From Microglena sp. YARC (lineage: Eukaryota > Chlorophyta > Chlorophyceae > Chlamydomonadales > Chlamydomonadaceae): 64,000 nt of DNA. Numbering within the stretch: the stretch's first letter is position 1; each line of letters opens with the position of its first letter. Below, piece after piece: positions 55,453 to 64,000 of this stretch. A program made the position numbers and the translations under genes. The notes under the pieces are model-generated. The model saw nothing but the letters and a program-made list of their open reading frames with translations. It had not been told where the DNA came from and did no database searches. The DNA is taken from positions 23,863,042 to 23,927,041 of the forward strand of contig CM039463.1 in NCBI GenBank assembly GCA_022414725.1, written 5' to 3'.

Positions 55453-55464
55453 AATTGGGGGGGA
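55453..55464 (+). promoter_or_regulatory. Polypurine tract
   Basis: AATTGGGGGGGA directly abuts the 3' LTR. Confidence 0.8.
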
Positions 55465-55692
55465 TGTTATTGACTGATTTATATATCAGTCTCTGAGTCG
55501 GCATAATGCACACCGGTACCTTTCCCTCATGGTACCGTGTTGCCTGCCGCCAGGCCTCAGACTAGCTGTGGCCTGCACGTGACTGCAGTACCCTGCAGTA
55601 CACATCTCTATTATATATGATTGCGCCTGTTGCGCTTAATAGTATCTTCTCCTCTATCGAGCCTATGCCGTTGTAACAATCTTACATTTACA
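55465..55692 (+). repeat. 3' LTR
   Basis: Second 228-bp LTR, followed by the target duplication GTAAC. Confidence 0.93.
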
Positions 55693-56074
55693 GTAACTAT
55701 ATCCTCTCCGACAGACCAGATAGCTACGGTATTTATATTTTCCCGTAGTTCATGATCTTATAGTGTTGCTGATGTTACCAACTCCCACGTACCAATATAT
55801 CCCCCCCTAGCACGAGATCATCTTATCGGGAAACACAAATCAAAAATCAGTATTTGAGGGCGTAGTTACAATGCTACACGCATGAAGAAATGCGTATAGA
55901 AAATTATGGCGTAATTATGTATCCCGGTGGTAGCAGCACTACGGTTATAGCGCTATTTCTGTATATTTCTGTACCGGTAGTTGGTAACAGAGGGGGTTAT
56001 TTGCACACCATTCTTCCGTGGGTGAGCGGGTCCCTTAATGGATAATACGCAAAAAGTTCTGACAGGAATGCTTG

Positions 56075-56175
56075 CCTGCTGCAATATTGCCTTTCTTTTT
56101 CTGAGGATTTGTTGGAAGACTTCCCCCGGATGTTGCTGGGCGGGCTTGTCTTGGGGCAACAATGACAAAGTAATG
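56075..56175. repeat. Dispersed repeat R1
   Basis: GCCTGCTGCAATATTGCC, GAGGATTTGTTGGAAGAC, GCGGGCTTGTCTTGGGGC. Confidence 0.75.
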
Positions 56176-56229
56176 CAATTGACAATCTGACTACCGTATC
56201 CAAGGGTCCGCAATAGATATAAAACTCTA

Positions 56230-56420
56230 CAGCAATAATAGCAGTTCGTGCATGAACAACGAAGCACCTCATCTCGGGCTTAAGGCAAAAATCTACAGCA
56301 CCGGAGCAATGGATCAGCTACATAGGCTCGACCGCAATAATAGCAGTTTGTGTATGAGCAATGAAGCACCTCATCTAGGGCCTACAGCGACACCTACAGT
56401 ACCGGAACAATGGATCAGAC
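56230..56420. repeat. ~110-bp tandem duplication
   Basis: AATAATAGCAGTT, TGCATGAACAACGAAGCACC and GGAGCAATGGATCAG occur twice with moderate divergence. Confidence 0.8.
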
Positions 56421-56567
56421 ACAGGCTCAAGGTGAATTCGTATGAAAGTGTTTATGCAGTTCACTGCTTACAATACATGTACTACTTCCCGGTGTACTGC
56501 TCGTATACTATTTCCATAAGACGTATGGCATACCGGTTATAATAAATTCATGATGGCTCAGGCTACG

Positions 56568-56570
<3 letters not shown>

Positions 56571-56608
<38 letters not shown>

Positions 56609-56613
56609 TACAC

Positions 56614-56652
<39 letters not shown>
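56571..56652. repeat. (TA)n microsatellite
   Basis: TA dinucleotides interrupted by TGTA and CACG, with a TG-rich end. Confidence 0.97.
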
Positions 56653-56659
<7 letters not shown>

Positions 56660-56757
56660 ATACATAACACCCAGGTTTTTCCAGCACGCTGCGAATTGCG
56701 TCTCATATGCAGCTCGTGGAAGGTCTGTTGCGTCTCATATGCAGATCCAATAGCTTT

Positions 56758-56910
56758 TGTTTTGAAAGGATTTTTTCCAAAGGAGGTGGGTCTCCCGACA
56801 AAAATAAGTGGCACGGAGGATTCAGTTTGAATGGTTTTGCCACTCCTACAAAAGAGTAGGCACACTTTGGGCCAGAGGTCAGAGATACCGACTCACAACC
56901 AAACGAACGA
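56758..56910 (-). repeat. SINE-like family copy
   Basis: Shares GGAGGTGGGTCTCCCGACA, GGCACGGAGGATTCAGTTTG and CACTCCTACAAAA with 49,750-49,905. Confidence 0.7.
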
Positions 56911-56944
56911 GTCTCAAATGCAGATCCAGTAGGAGGGTTTCGCT

Positions 56945-57165
56945 TTTTGGCAGAGCCCCCCCTTCTGGGGGGCGGGAGCCCCCAGTGTTACCCATTTGTC
57001 CGTTCGTCCATCTATCTATCCATCCATCCATCCATCCGTCTGACCGCGATGAAGCCTGACACGTCAGCCAACGGTCTCGTAACCAACTCGCTTCCGTTGC
57101 CCCCTGTCGCTCCCTCACGATCATTCTCCGCCATTTTTTAGCGTCGCAGGCGACGCTGCATATAA
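56945..57165 (+). repeat. Dispersed repeat R3
   Basis: GGGGGGCGGGAGCCCCCAGT, CGTCTGACCGC, ACACGTCAGCCAACGGTCTC and a GCGTCGCAGGCGACGC palindrome near the end. A reversed copy is at 60,090-60,300. Confidence 0.85.
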
Positions 57166-57171
57166 CTTGTT

Positions 57172-57292
57172 TTAATGGTGTAGTTCATCAATGCCTTTTC
57201 TGTTTAGCCCTTCCTGTCACGGTTGGGCAAGTCCCTTAAGCCTATTTGGCCTACCCCTGGACTGTAACATACATACATGCATACATAAGGAG
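57172..57292. repeat. Dispersed repeat R2
   Basis: GCCCTTCCTGTCACGGTTGG, CTTAAGCCTATTTGGCC, CTACCCCTGGACTGTAACAT. Confidence 0.8.
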
Positions 57293-57464
57293 TAGCTTGC
57301 CTCAAAGGGTGGTTCTCCCTACATTAGCCTAGACTGGAAGGATTATATGTGATGTGACGGAGCCTTTCTGCGCATGTTGGAAGGTCCGTTGCATCCAAGA
57401 TGCAGGTCGAGGAGGTGGGTTGCGTTTGCTGGAGGCTCTGTTGCATCTCAGATACAGATCTTGG

Positions 57465-57622
57465 AATTGGGTGCGACTCAAGATGCAGATCTTGGAATTG
57501 GGTGCTTCTCAAGATGCAGATCTTGGAACTGGGTGCTTCTCAAGATGCAGATCTTGGAATTGGGTGCTTCTCAAGATGCAGATCTTGGAACTGGGTGCTT
57601 CTCAAGATGCAGATCTTTAATT
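57465..57622. repeat. 31-bp tandem repeat
   Basis: Five copies of AGATGCAGATCTTGGAA plus TTGGGTGCTTCTCA. As 31 is not divisible by three, all frames rotate through the repeat. Confidence 0.93.
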
Positions 57623-57666
57623 ACCCCTGAACAACCCTGCAAACATCCCACGAAGATGCAAGGACA

Positions 57667-60600
57667 CTATTTTGTCTTCTTAGCTAAATTCTGAGCTTCC
57701 TTCTCAGCCTCTGCTTGTGAGGCTGATCCGAAGCCCTTTGTCTTGTCCCTCTTCACCTTGGCCTTGAATGGGTTTCCCTCGTCCATCAATTTCCTGCACA
57801 GATCACAGCAAGGTTTAGGCACAGTATTTTTGTTGAAGTTGTGAAAAGAATTTCACCCCAGGAGATGGGTCTCCCAGCACAAACTAGGGACACTGAGGAT
57901 GGTCAGACAAGGCTCGAAGCTGAAAGGGCCAGCCAACAACTTAAGGACAGACATTATCCATAATATTCCTGCACAGATAAGAACGGAGTTTAGGTACAGG
58001 TCTGACACAGCTCAAGGGGCAAAAGGGTCCAGCCAAAAACAAGGGGGGAGTTCTACTCCATTAATATCCTGCACAGACCACAGGGGGGGGGTTAGGTGCA
58101 GTTTTTGTTTTCTTGAAGTTGTGAACGGAATGTTCTTGTAAGTTGTGACAGGAGGTGGGCCAATTTCCTACACACAGCACAGCAGTGCTTAGCAACCGGC
58201 CTGGCATAGCTCAGGGGGCAAAAGCCAACAACAAGGGGTGAGCCCCCCTCCCCCCCCCCCCATAATTATCCAACACATATTGCAGTGGGGTTTAGGTACA
58301 AGCCTGACAGAGCTCGAAGCGAAAGGGGCCAGCCAACAACAGGGGTGAGCCCCCCCCCCCCACACACACACCACCATCATTATCCTACACATATTGCAGT
58401 GGGGTTTAGGTACAGGCCTGACAGAGGTCGATGGTAAAGGGGCCAGCCAACTGCACGGGTGGAACATGACACCTTGAATGATCACTGTAGCATTAACTCA
58501 GGGGCTCTGTCGGTAAAGCGATTGTTTGGGGTTCAGTTCATCAATGCCTTTCTTTTGAAGCCCTTCCTATCGCAGTTGGGCAAGTCCCTTAAGCCTATTT
58601 GGCCTACCCCAGGAGTGTAACTTACATACATGACACCCTGAGTACACTTAATTTGCAGCTTCGGTGGTTGTCCCCAGCGCAGGTGAACGGGCTGGTCCCC
58701 CCAACCTCACGCCTCGCCATAAGACGAAACATTTATTTATACATATATTTTCTTACTTGAGTTGGCTACTGTAGCATTTCCAGCGCTATTCACAATCTTC
58801 AACTTGGCGCCCACATTTATTTCTTAAAAGTATTTAAATACATTTACTTGCTTCGCAGCTGTACCATTTCAAGCGCTATCCACAATCTTCTAATAGGCGC
58901 CATTGTTTTCGCGATCTGTCTTCTCTGCCCTGTTATCTTGCCATTTATTAATTCATTTATTTTAATATATTTACTTGCTTGGCAGCTGTAGCATTTCCGG
59001 CTCTATTCACAATCTTCAACTCGGCGCCCACATTTATTTCATTAATGTATTTGAATACATGTACTTACTTAGCAGCTGTAGCATTTCCGGTGGTATCCAC
59101 AATCTTTGAATCGGCGCCCTTGTTTTTGCGATCCGTCTTCTCTGCCCTGCTGTCTTGCTATAAATGTATAGAATAAAAGAATACTATTAACTGTGCATAC
59201 ATCAACATCAACATACACACAGCACACAACACATAACTGCCCTGCTGTCTTGCTATAAATGTATTGAATAAAATAATACTACGCCTTATTACGAGGCGTG
59301 ATGTTAAAGGGGCCAGCCTGTTTGCATGCACTGGGGCCAACCAGATATATTCATTAATGCATTTTGATATATTTACTTACTTCGCAGCTGTAGCATTTCC
59401 AGCGCTATCCACAATCTTCAACTCGGCGCCCACATGTATTTAATTAATGTTTTAAAATAAGTTTACTTACTTTGCAGCTGTAGCATTTCCAGCGCTATCC
59501 ACAATCTTCAACTCGGCGCCCACATGTATTTAATTAATGTTTTAAAATAAGTTTACTTACTTTGCAGCTGTAGCATTTCCAGCGCTATCCACAATCTTCA
59601 ACTCGGCGCCCTTGCTTTCAGCATCGGTCTTCTCTTTTGTGTTGTCTTGCCATGTGGAGAAGGTCAGATAAGCAACCTGCACCCAAAGTTGCAGCCAAGC
59701 ACTTAGTCAAGACGTCACTGCAGTGCCAGTGCCAGCGGTTAAAAATGATAATTAGCACCAAGGCTACTAGCTGTAGGCTAGCGCACGCTAGAAAATTGTC
59801 ATTTTTAAGCACCACAATTTAATTTAAATGTCACTTTTGTGTTGCCTTGCCAGGTGGAGATAGACAGATACACAACCTGCACCCAAAGTTGCAGTCTTAC
59901 AGACGAGCACTTAGTCAAGACGTCATTGCAGTGCCAGTGCACCAAGGATACTAATAGGTTTTGAAGCACACATTTTATTTTAAATGCCCCTTTTGTGTTG
60001 CCTTGCCAAATGGAGGTCAGATATGCGACCTGCATCCAAAGGGATGCCTAGAAGCTGCCTAGAACCTGCTACGCATAGCCAAGGATTTTTTTTGCAGCGT
60101 CGCAAGTGACGCTAAAACATGGCGGAGAGTGTTCGCAACTGAGTGACAGGTGGCAACGGAAGGGAGTTAGTTACGAGAACGTTGGCTGACGTGTCAGGCT
60201 TCGTCTCGGGGGGGCGGTCGGACGGACGGTCAAACGGACAACGGGGTAACCCTGGGGGCTCCCGCCCCCCAGAAGGGGGGGCTCCGCAAAAAAAGAAACA
60301 GTGCAGCCAGGTATGAGTTCCCGGTGTCTGTTTGACCCATAAACATTCTGTTGGAGACACTATTGTTTTTCAAGTGCTCTCTCTAAATATGGTTACACAA
60401 AAAATTGAGATGTGAGATGCTGTCAATCTAGTAGGGACTTGCATATCACATGATGTTGACCGATTCATATGATATCATACAAATTGCATCATATGATATT
60501 GTATATATATGGTAACTTTAGCCTAGTCAGACTGCTGGCATCATATGATATCATATTTCCGTTCCCTACAATCTAGAAAGATAGTGCTTACTTGCTAGCT

Positions 60601-61762
60601 GTAATATTGCTTGTCTTATGTTGAGGATAAGTTGGAAGAACCCTCCCAGATGCCAACAATGGCCTGACCATGACAACATGATGTAATGCAGTGGGTTTCC
60701 ATAGGTATGAAAGGGAACATTAGGGTCCGGCCATTCCATGTATCTGGAAGGATGGTAGGTTAGGGGCATTCCATATCTACAAGGATAGTGGATTTGGGCT
60801 ATTCCATGTGTCTAGAAGGATGGCAGGTTTGAGGCATTCCATGTATCTGGGAGTTTGGTGGGTTTGGGGCATTCAATATATAAAATGATAGTGGGTTTGG
60901 GCTATCCCATGTGTCTAGAGAGATGGTAGGTTCAAGGCATTCCATGAGTATAGAAGGTTGGTGGGTTTGGGGCATTCAATATATTTAAAATGATACCGGG
61001 TTTGGGGCTGTTCCATGTGTCTAAAATGATAGTGGGTTTGGGCTATCCGATGTGTCTAGAAGGATGGTAGGTTGGGCTATTCCAGGCACCTAATATGGAA
61101 ATAGTTGGGTCTGGTTATTTCATGTATCTAGAACGAGGGTAGTTTTAGAGCCTTCCACATCTAGATGAGAAATAGTAGGATCAGGCCAGTCCATGTACCT
61201 GTAAGTAGAGCAGGGTCCAGCTGAGTCTACCCATCCTACCCATGCAGGTCTCACATGCACTGATGGTTTTGAATTTTGCATTCATCTATGTTGATCTTCA
61301 CACATGATGCATAGATCAAGACTTGGGCGGGTAACTCGTCTTTCCATAGCTAATAACCGTCACGTCACTTACTCCAAGGGTGACCACAGTCAGAAGGATC
61401 ACCACGGAGGCGAAGAGGACGGTGACTACAATCGACTGAATATATCCATTATCACCCACGACAGCAGCAGCGGCGGCAGTAGCTTCAGGGGACTCGCTCA
61501 AGTTCGTTGCCCCCTGCTCTGCCCAAGCTAATGGTGGCAGAAGGACATTCAGAGTAGCGAACGCAATCGAGGGCACAGCTAGTCCAGAAAATGTGTTTGC
61601 GGGAGCAGGAGAAACATGCTCAGTAGGGGACGCAGCAGGAGCGAGATTTGCAAGAACGTTCCGTCGTGGCAAAATGGAGGGCAGGGCCCGAGGCGAAGAA
61701 GCAGTGAATGGCTTGATGGAGGCCCTGAGGCAAGGGTTACACAAAGCGGACACGGGAGCCAT
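57667..61762 (-). CDS. Plastid-targeted thylakoid/inner-membrane protein, 3 exons, 210 aa
   Basis: Exon 1 is 61,373-61,762 (130 codons, ends phase 0 before GTAAGT). Exon 2 is 59,561-59,676 (after GTGCAG, before GTAAGT). Exon 3 is 57,667-57,793 (after GTGCAG, ends TAG). All junctions agree in phase: AA joined to G makes Lys. The start ATG has A at -3 and G at +4. Residues 1-50 are basic, Ser/Ala/Pro-rich and lack acidic residues at first, as in chloroplast transit peptides. A hydrophobic stretch then ends PPLAWA|EQG, like a lumen-targeting cleavage site or a first helix. A strong helix (IVVTVLFASVVILLTVVTLG, continuing VAYL) crosses the exon 1/2 junction. The C-terminus is hydrophilic and Lys-rich (KRDKTKGFGSASQAEAEKEA, ending AKKTK). 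I cannot name the family; a membrane-anchored photosynthesis accessory protein is an inference. Confidence 0.75.
57838..57912 (-). repeat. SINE-like family fragment in intron 2
   Basis: GTTGTGAAAAGAATTTCACC, CCAGGAGATGGGTCTCCCAG and CACTGAGGAT. Confidence 0.65.
57960..58480 (-). repeat. Repeated acceptor-region copies in intron 2
   Basis: CCTGCACAGAT-type motifs (minus-strand ATCTGTGCAGG, the exon 3 acceptor) recur near 57,970 and 58,072 and, changed, near 58,165, 58,270 and 58,388. They are mixed with GGGGCCAGCCAACAAC and GGGTTTAGGTACAGGCCTG units of ~110 bp. Confidence 0.7.
58502..58640. repeat. Dispersed repeat R2 in intron 2
   Basis: GGCTCTGTCGGTAAAGCGAT, GCAGTTGGGCAAGTCCC, TTAAGCCTATTTGGCCTACC. 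Confidence 0.8.
58690..58740. repeat. Dispersed repeat R4, reversed fragment
   Basis: GGCTGGTCCCCCCAACCTCA and CGCCTCGCCATAAGACG. Confidence 0.55.
59069..59157 (-). CDS. Possible alternative exon 2 of the plastid protein gene
   Basis: 89 nt between TTATAG and GTAAGT encode 29 residues (QDSRAEKTDRKNKGADSKIV, then DTTGNATAA). They parallel residues 10-38 of exon 2 and have the same phases (0 in, 2 out). The frame is open despite many substitutions, unlike the copy at 58,852-58,945, which has a stop. It could replace exon 2 but would drop VAYLTFSTW. Use in mRNA is unproven. Confidence 0.35.
59265..59345. repeat. Dispersed repeat R4 in intron 2
   Basis: ATACTACGCCTTATTACGAG, GGCGTGATGTT and CACTGGGGCCAACC. 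Confidence 0.7.
59820..60055 (-). repeat. Tandem copies of exon 2 5' half in intron 1
   Basis: Two extra copies of the acceptor plus exon start: at about 59,876 (VVYLSISTWQGNTK) and 60,029 (VAYLTSIWQGNTK), both after a TGCAG acceptor. They then diverge from exon 2. Confidence 0.85.
60090..60300 (-). repeat. Dispersed repeat R3 in intron 1
   Basis: GCGTCGCAAGTGACGC, GTTGGCTGACGTGTCAGGCT, GGGGGCTCCCGCCCCCCAGA; reversed relative to 56,945-57,165. Confidence 0.85.
60432..60568. mobile_element. hAT-like MITE, copy 3, complete
   Basis: A 137-bp element starting TAGGGACTTG and ending CCGTTCCCTA. An exact 8-bp target duplication CAATCTAG lies on both sides (60,424-60,431 and 60,569-60,576). The 8-bp duplication and TAGGG ends fit the hAT superfamily. 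The interior is rich in ATCATATGATATC. No coding capacity. Confidence 0.9.
60592..60690. repeat. Dispersed repeat R1 in intron 1
   Basis: GCTGTAATATTGCTTGTCTT, GAAGAACCCTCCCAGATG, ATGACAACATGATGTAATGC. Confidence 0.7.
60700..61195. repeat. ~45-50-bp degenerate minisatellite in intron 1
   Basis: GGTTTGGGGCATTCCATGT and CTAGAAGGATGGTAGGTT recur about ten times with substitutions and small indels. Confidence 0.85.
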
Positions 61763-62377
61763 GTTGATTTGAGCAAATTTGTAGATTGGGACTCGCGATG
61801 GTGCGCCGGACGCAGTTCCCGTAGATACGCGCTGCGCAAAAAAAGATCTAGATCAAGAGGGCCTCGGACAAAAATGTTCCACGTCGGCCGAGGTTCCCTG
61901 CCAATCCGTTGAGCAGCCTCCCACCACCCCACCGCCGGGGGGGTGTAGCTAGGGCCAGATCCAGTTCCGCGTTTTGGCATGTCTCTAGACAGGTTAATTA
62001 CCAACTGGAACTGGGATTGTTTCCGGCAGATCGTCAGTTGAAAACCTCGTGGTGGAGTTTCGCAAAAAACATCCCAGTTCCGATAAGTTAATAGAATCAA
62101 AAAATGGGCCTCAACATGGCTGTAAAAGCCGAAAAGCCGAAAAACAAGTTACTCTTTTTACACTTTTTCCCAGCCAAAATTTTATTCTTGACTTTAAACA
62201 CATATTACCAAAAAATTTAATCCTGGCAAGAAATTTGAAAGGTCTGTATTTGGAATAGAGACTAGAAAAGGCAGATGTGGTGTATTTGGGCCCAAAACAG
62301 CCCTTAATGTGCACGAATGTCATGTTTGAGGAGTCTTACTCAAGTTGGAAACACGACCCAAGTTGTAAGTCACTAGT
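61763..62377. other. 5' flank of the plastid protein gene, no supported gene
   Basis: Presumed 5' UTR and promoter on the minus strand. No clear TATA-type element at a convincing distance. Overlapping open frames on both strands lack support. Confidence 0.45.
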
Positions 62378-62581
62378 TTGCACCCTCCCAGCATATTTTA
62401 CCTAGATGGATTTGGTGTAGAAGTTGAGAAGGTCACCCATTTGACCTACACAAGTACCAAGCCAGGCCATTCCCAGCCCTTACAGGCTAGCATACGGACC
62501 CGCAGCAGTCGGAACGAGGGGCAGAATCGTGCAGTTTCTGATAATTCAACTTCAGGCAATGTGATGGATGGAGCAATTTGA
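62378..62581 (+). CDS. Possible terminal exon, unidentified
   Basis: An open frame beginning near the acceptor-like CACCCTCCCAG at 62,391 reads FYLDGFGVEVEKVTHLTYTS, then KPGHSQPLQ, and ends SGNVMDGAI-stop. Composition is protein-like, but no family or upstream exon is evident. Confidence 0.22.
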   Translation: MHPPSIFYLDGFGVEVEKVTHLTYTSTKPGHSQPLQASIRTRSSRNEGQNRAVSDNSTSGNVMDGAI

Positions 62582-62807
62582 TGGCGATTTATCGATTCCC
62601 TGGCTCGATCTGTGCTCTGTGCAGCTCGCGGCAGTCACTTGCGTACGATCGTGTACTCTCGGTGCTTTCGGGCAGCTTTCTCCACAGGCCATGGCAGGAG
62701 GTGAATCTACGATGTAAACTCCGGAAATTGCTTCGCGTTTGCTTTTGCCATTCAAAGAGACATCGGAAAAGCAGGAACCCAAATTTGGCTCGGGGCCCCC
62801 GGAGCTA

Positions 62808-62828
62808 CACCCCCCCCCCCCCCCCCCG
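62808..62828. repeat. Poly-C tract
   Basis: About 17-20 C with one G; overlapping Pro-rich frames are low confidence. Confidence 0.9.
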
Positions 62829-63034
62829 CCCTACGCCCTACGCCCTCTGCCACCAGAGGGTCTGCCACCGCCCCCCCTTACCTGGCAGCCGCCCGCCACC
62901 ATTCCAGAGAGCGAGATTCTGACTCCTTGTGGTATCTTCTAGAGAGATAACGTTGACTAATAAGGAACACTTGCACCCTTGTTAGCTACATGTTTGGAGG
63001 CCCCTCCCAAGTGTTACATGACAACAGACCATTT

Positions 63035-63105
63035 TTGACCCCGGACAAGCTTGCTCCACAACATCCGGGGTGTCCTCCAGCCAATCCTCCAATATTAAGC
63101 AAAGG
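63035..63105 (-). repeat. Dispersed repeat R1, reversed fragment
   Basis: AGCTTGCTCCACAACATCCG complements the GATGTTGTGGAGC core of R1. Confidence 0.6.
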
Positions 63106-63199
63106 GTGCAAGGAAGAAAGCAAAGAAGCCGACAAGACAAACTGGAGGATGTTCCATAAAATTAGTGGCGTAACCTGCATACTGCCCAGTTCTATAGCA

Positions 63200-63870
63200 A
63201 GATGACTGTAGTGTCAACAATTATTCCATTTAGCGATACATATAAACCAGAAAAAATCCACTGGCAGCGGATGGGTTCGGGAGGGAAGTGGATCTCCTCC
63301 ACAATGCGCTAGCATTATTTTTATACCGGTGATAACTGACACAATATGACTGGAACCAACTGGAACCCCGGAATACCGGTAAAACAGCGAGATGCACTAT
63401 CGCGTAACCTAGAGGAAAGCATAATTCGCGTCATTAGCCATTATGAAGTGTTTAGCACTTGTGTAGCGCGCATTACACTCAGGAGATCGATCGTTCCATT
63501 CTCCTGACTTCAAAAAAACAGATGGGGTCGTACCTGGGTCATACGCCAACCAACGCTTACACCTCTGGTCGCTCCAGCCGATGCTGCTCAGTGGCCCCTG
63601 ATGCTGCGAGCATGAGCGCAACCTTGTTCTGCCTTCCATATTTGTAGCATCGCCCTCGCATATGTTCATGGTCTCGAGATAGAAATGGTTTTGGTCAGAG
63701 TAGCAGCGCTCCTTCCTCCAGCTCCTTGCGCCCCTTGCATTTACATCCATTATTTACCCTTATCTTAGTTCCGCAACGCGGGTTGTGGCTTCACTCGTTT
63801 CTAAACATGTCATTGGGTTCGGTGCCTTCCGCGCGCTTGTCTGCTCTTCACGCTCCCGTTCACAGCTAGC
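63200..63870. other. Upstream region of the 63.87-kb exon
   Basis: A minus-strand frame of 113 codons (63,409-63,750) is present. A second minus-strand frame within it reads KYGRQNKVALMLAASGATEQ before GAG|GTGTAAG, which looks like an exon end. Neither is firm. The 63,750-63,870 interval would serve as a promoter if transcription diverges. Confidence 0.25.
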
Positions 63871-63873
63871 GAG

Positions 63874-63955
63874 ATGCAGGTGCTACCTCTGCTCTTAATA
63901 ATCGCACAATGCGCCCTATCGGTGCATTGTGTCGATGTCGACTCCGGCACATCAG
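63874..63955 (+). CDS. First exon with signal peptide (gene continues beyond window)
   Basis: ATG at 63,874 (GCGAGATGC). The 27 complete codons begin MQVLPLLLIIAQCALSVHC and continue VDVDSGTS. They have a short N-region, a hydrophobic core LPLLLIIAQCALSV and a plausible cleavage after VHC, and end TCA-G before GTATGC. This is a secreted or membrane protein entering the ER. The product cannot be identified from one exon; the rest lies beyond 64,000. Confidence 0.5.
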
Positions 63956-64000
63956 GTATGCCTCAGCTATCTGCCTGAGAAGGACAAACTCCTCCATTGG

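Larger units (their letters stand above)
50994..55692 (+). mobile_element. Ty1/copia-type LTR element, non-autonomous, complete
   Basis: Total 4,699 bp. LTRs of 228 bp (50,994-51,221 and 55,465-55,692) start TGTTATTGAC, end in ACA and differ at three positions (~98.7% identity). The 5-bp target duplication GTAAC lies at 50,989-50,993 and 55,693-55,697. The primer site follows the left LTR directly and a purine tract precedes the right LTR. One intact 1,024-codon ORF encodes Gag and a protease-like segment. Integrase, reverse transcriptase and RNase H are absent, so transposition would depend on a partner element. High LTR identity and an intact ORF suggest a fairly recent insertion. Confidence 0.93.
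58750..59535 (-). repeat. Tandem copies of exon 2 3' half in intron 2
   Basis: Six copies, besides the real one, of the sequence encoding about ELKIVDSAGNATAA plus its donor. They lie at about 58,760-58,815, 58,852-58,945, 58,978-59,030, 59,069-59,157, 59,378-59,432 and 59,471-59,522. The last two and the real exon are spaced 90 bp apart. Donors are GTAAGT, or GCAAGT where mutated. Two copies extend further 5'. Confidence 0.88.

Noticed and set aside
56563..56865. Tyr/Ile-rich proteins at the TA repeat
   Set aside because: Dinucleotide microsatellite.
62552..62782. Minus-strand frame starting MGSCFSDVS as a myristoylated protein
   Set aside because: Only the N-terminal motif is suggestive; the frame is short, antisense to another weak candidate and has no other support.

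Overview
The window is eukaryotic nuclear DNA from a repeat-rich genome, most likely a photosynthetic eukaryote and plausibly a green alga. The evidence is GT-AG introns in several genes, one three-exon gene whose product begins with a plastid-type transit peptide, a Ty1/copia-type LTR retroelement with a half-tRNA primer site, hAT-like MITEs, and no bacterial gene organisation. The lineage is an inference and the genus cannot be fixed from sequence alone.

Layout. 1-5.04 kb is a 1.2-kb satellite (Sat-A). 5.2-7.1 kb holds minus-strand exons of one host gene plus many partial copies of them. 7.4-9.2 kb holds microsatellites, an hAT-like MITE and a complete miniature LTR element (TRIM). 9.23-19.87 kb is the left copy of a large duplication. 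19.87-20.87 kb is a gap of exactly 1,000 Ns. 20.87-26.5 kb is Sat-A again, reversed and full of small indels. 27.1 kb has another exon with tandem copies. 27.7-38.87 kb is the right, inverted copy of the 9.2-19.9 kb block. 39.3-45 kb is a multi-exon gene for a four-helix membrane protein with repeat-filled introns. 46.2 kb has a short exon followed by a tandem array of its own 5' splice site. 47.7-49.4 kb is a decayed LINE-type ORF and 49.7-50.2 kb a SINE-like element. 50.99-55.69 kb is an intact 4.7-kb copia-type element that encodes Gag and a protease-like segment but no integrase or reverse transcriptase. 57.67-61.76 kb is the three-exon plastid-targeted membrane protein gene (minus strand, 210 aa). 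63.87 kb to the end is the first exon of a secreted or membrane protein.

Two observations matter most. First, at least six loci show the same pattern: the edge of an exon, with its splice site, has been copied in tandem into the neighbouring intron. Sat-A fits this origin, because each unit carries four decoy exons matching the end and 5' splice site of the host exon at 5,222-5,436. Second, reversing 1-19,868 in place would put Sat-A on both sides of the gap in one orientation. It would also make three phase-compatible exons collinear and turn the inverted duplication into a direct one. The present scaffold orientation is therefore probably wrong.

Most long open frames in the window come from short-period repeats whose unit is a multiple of three, and they are not genes.
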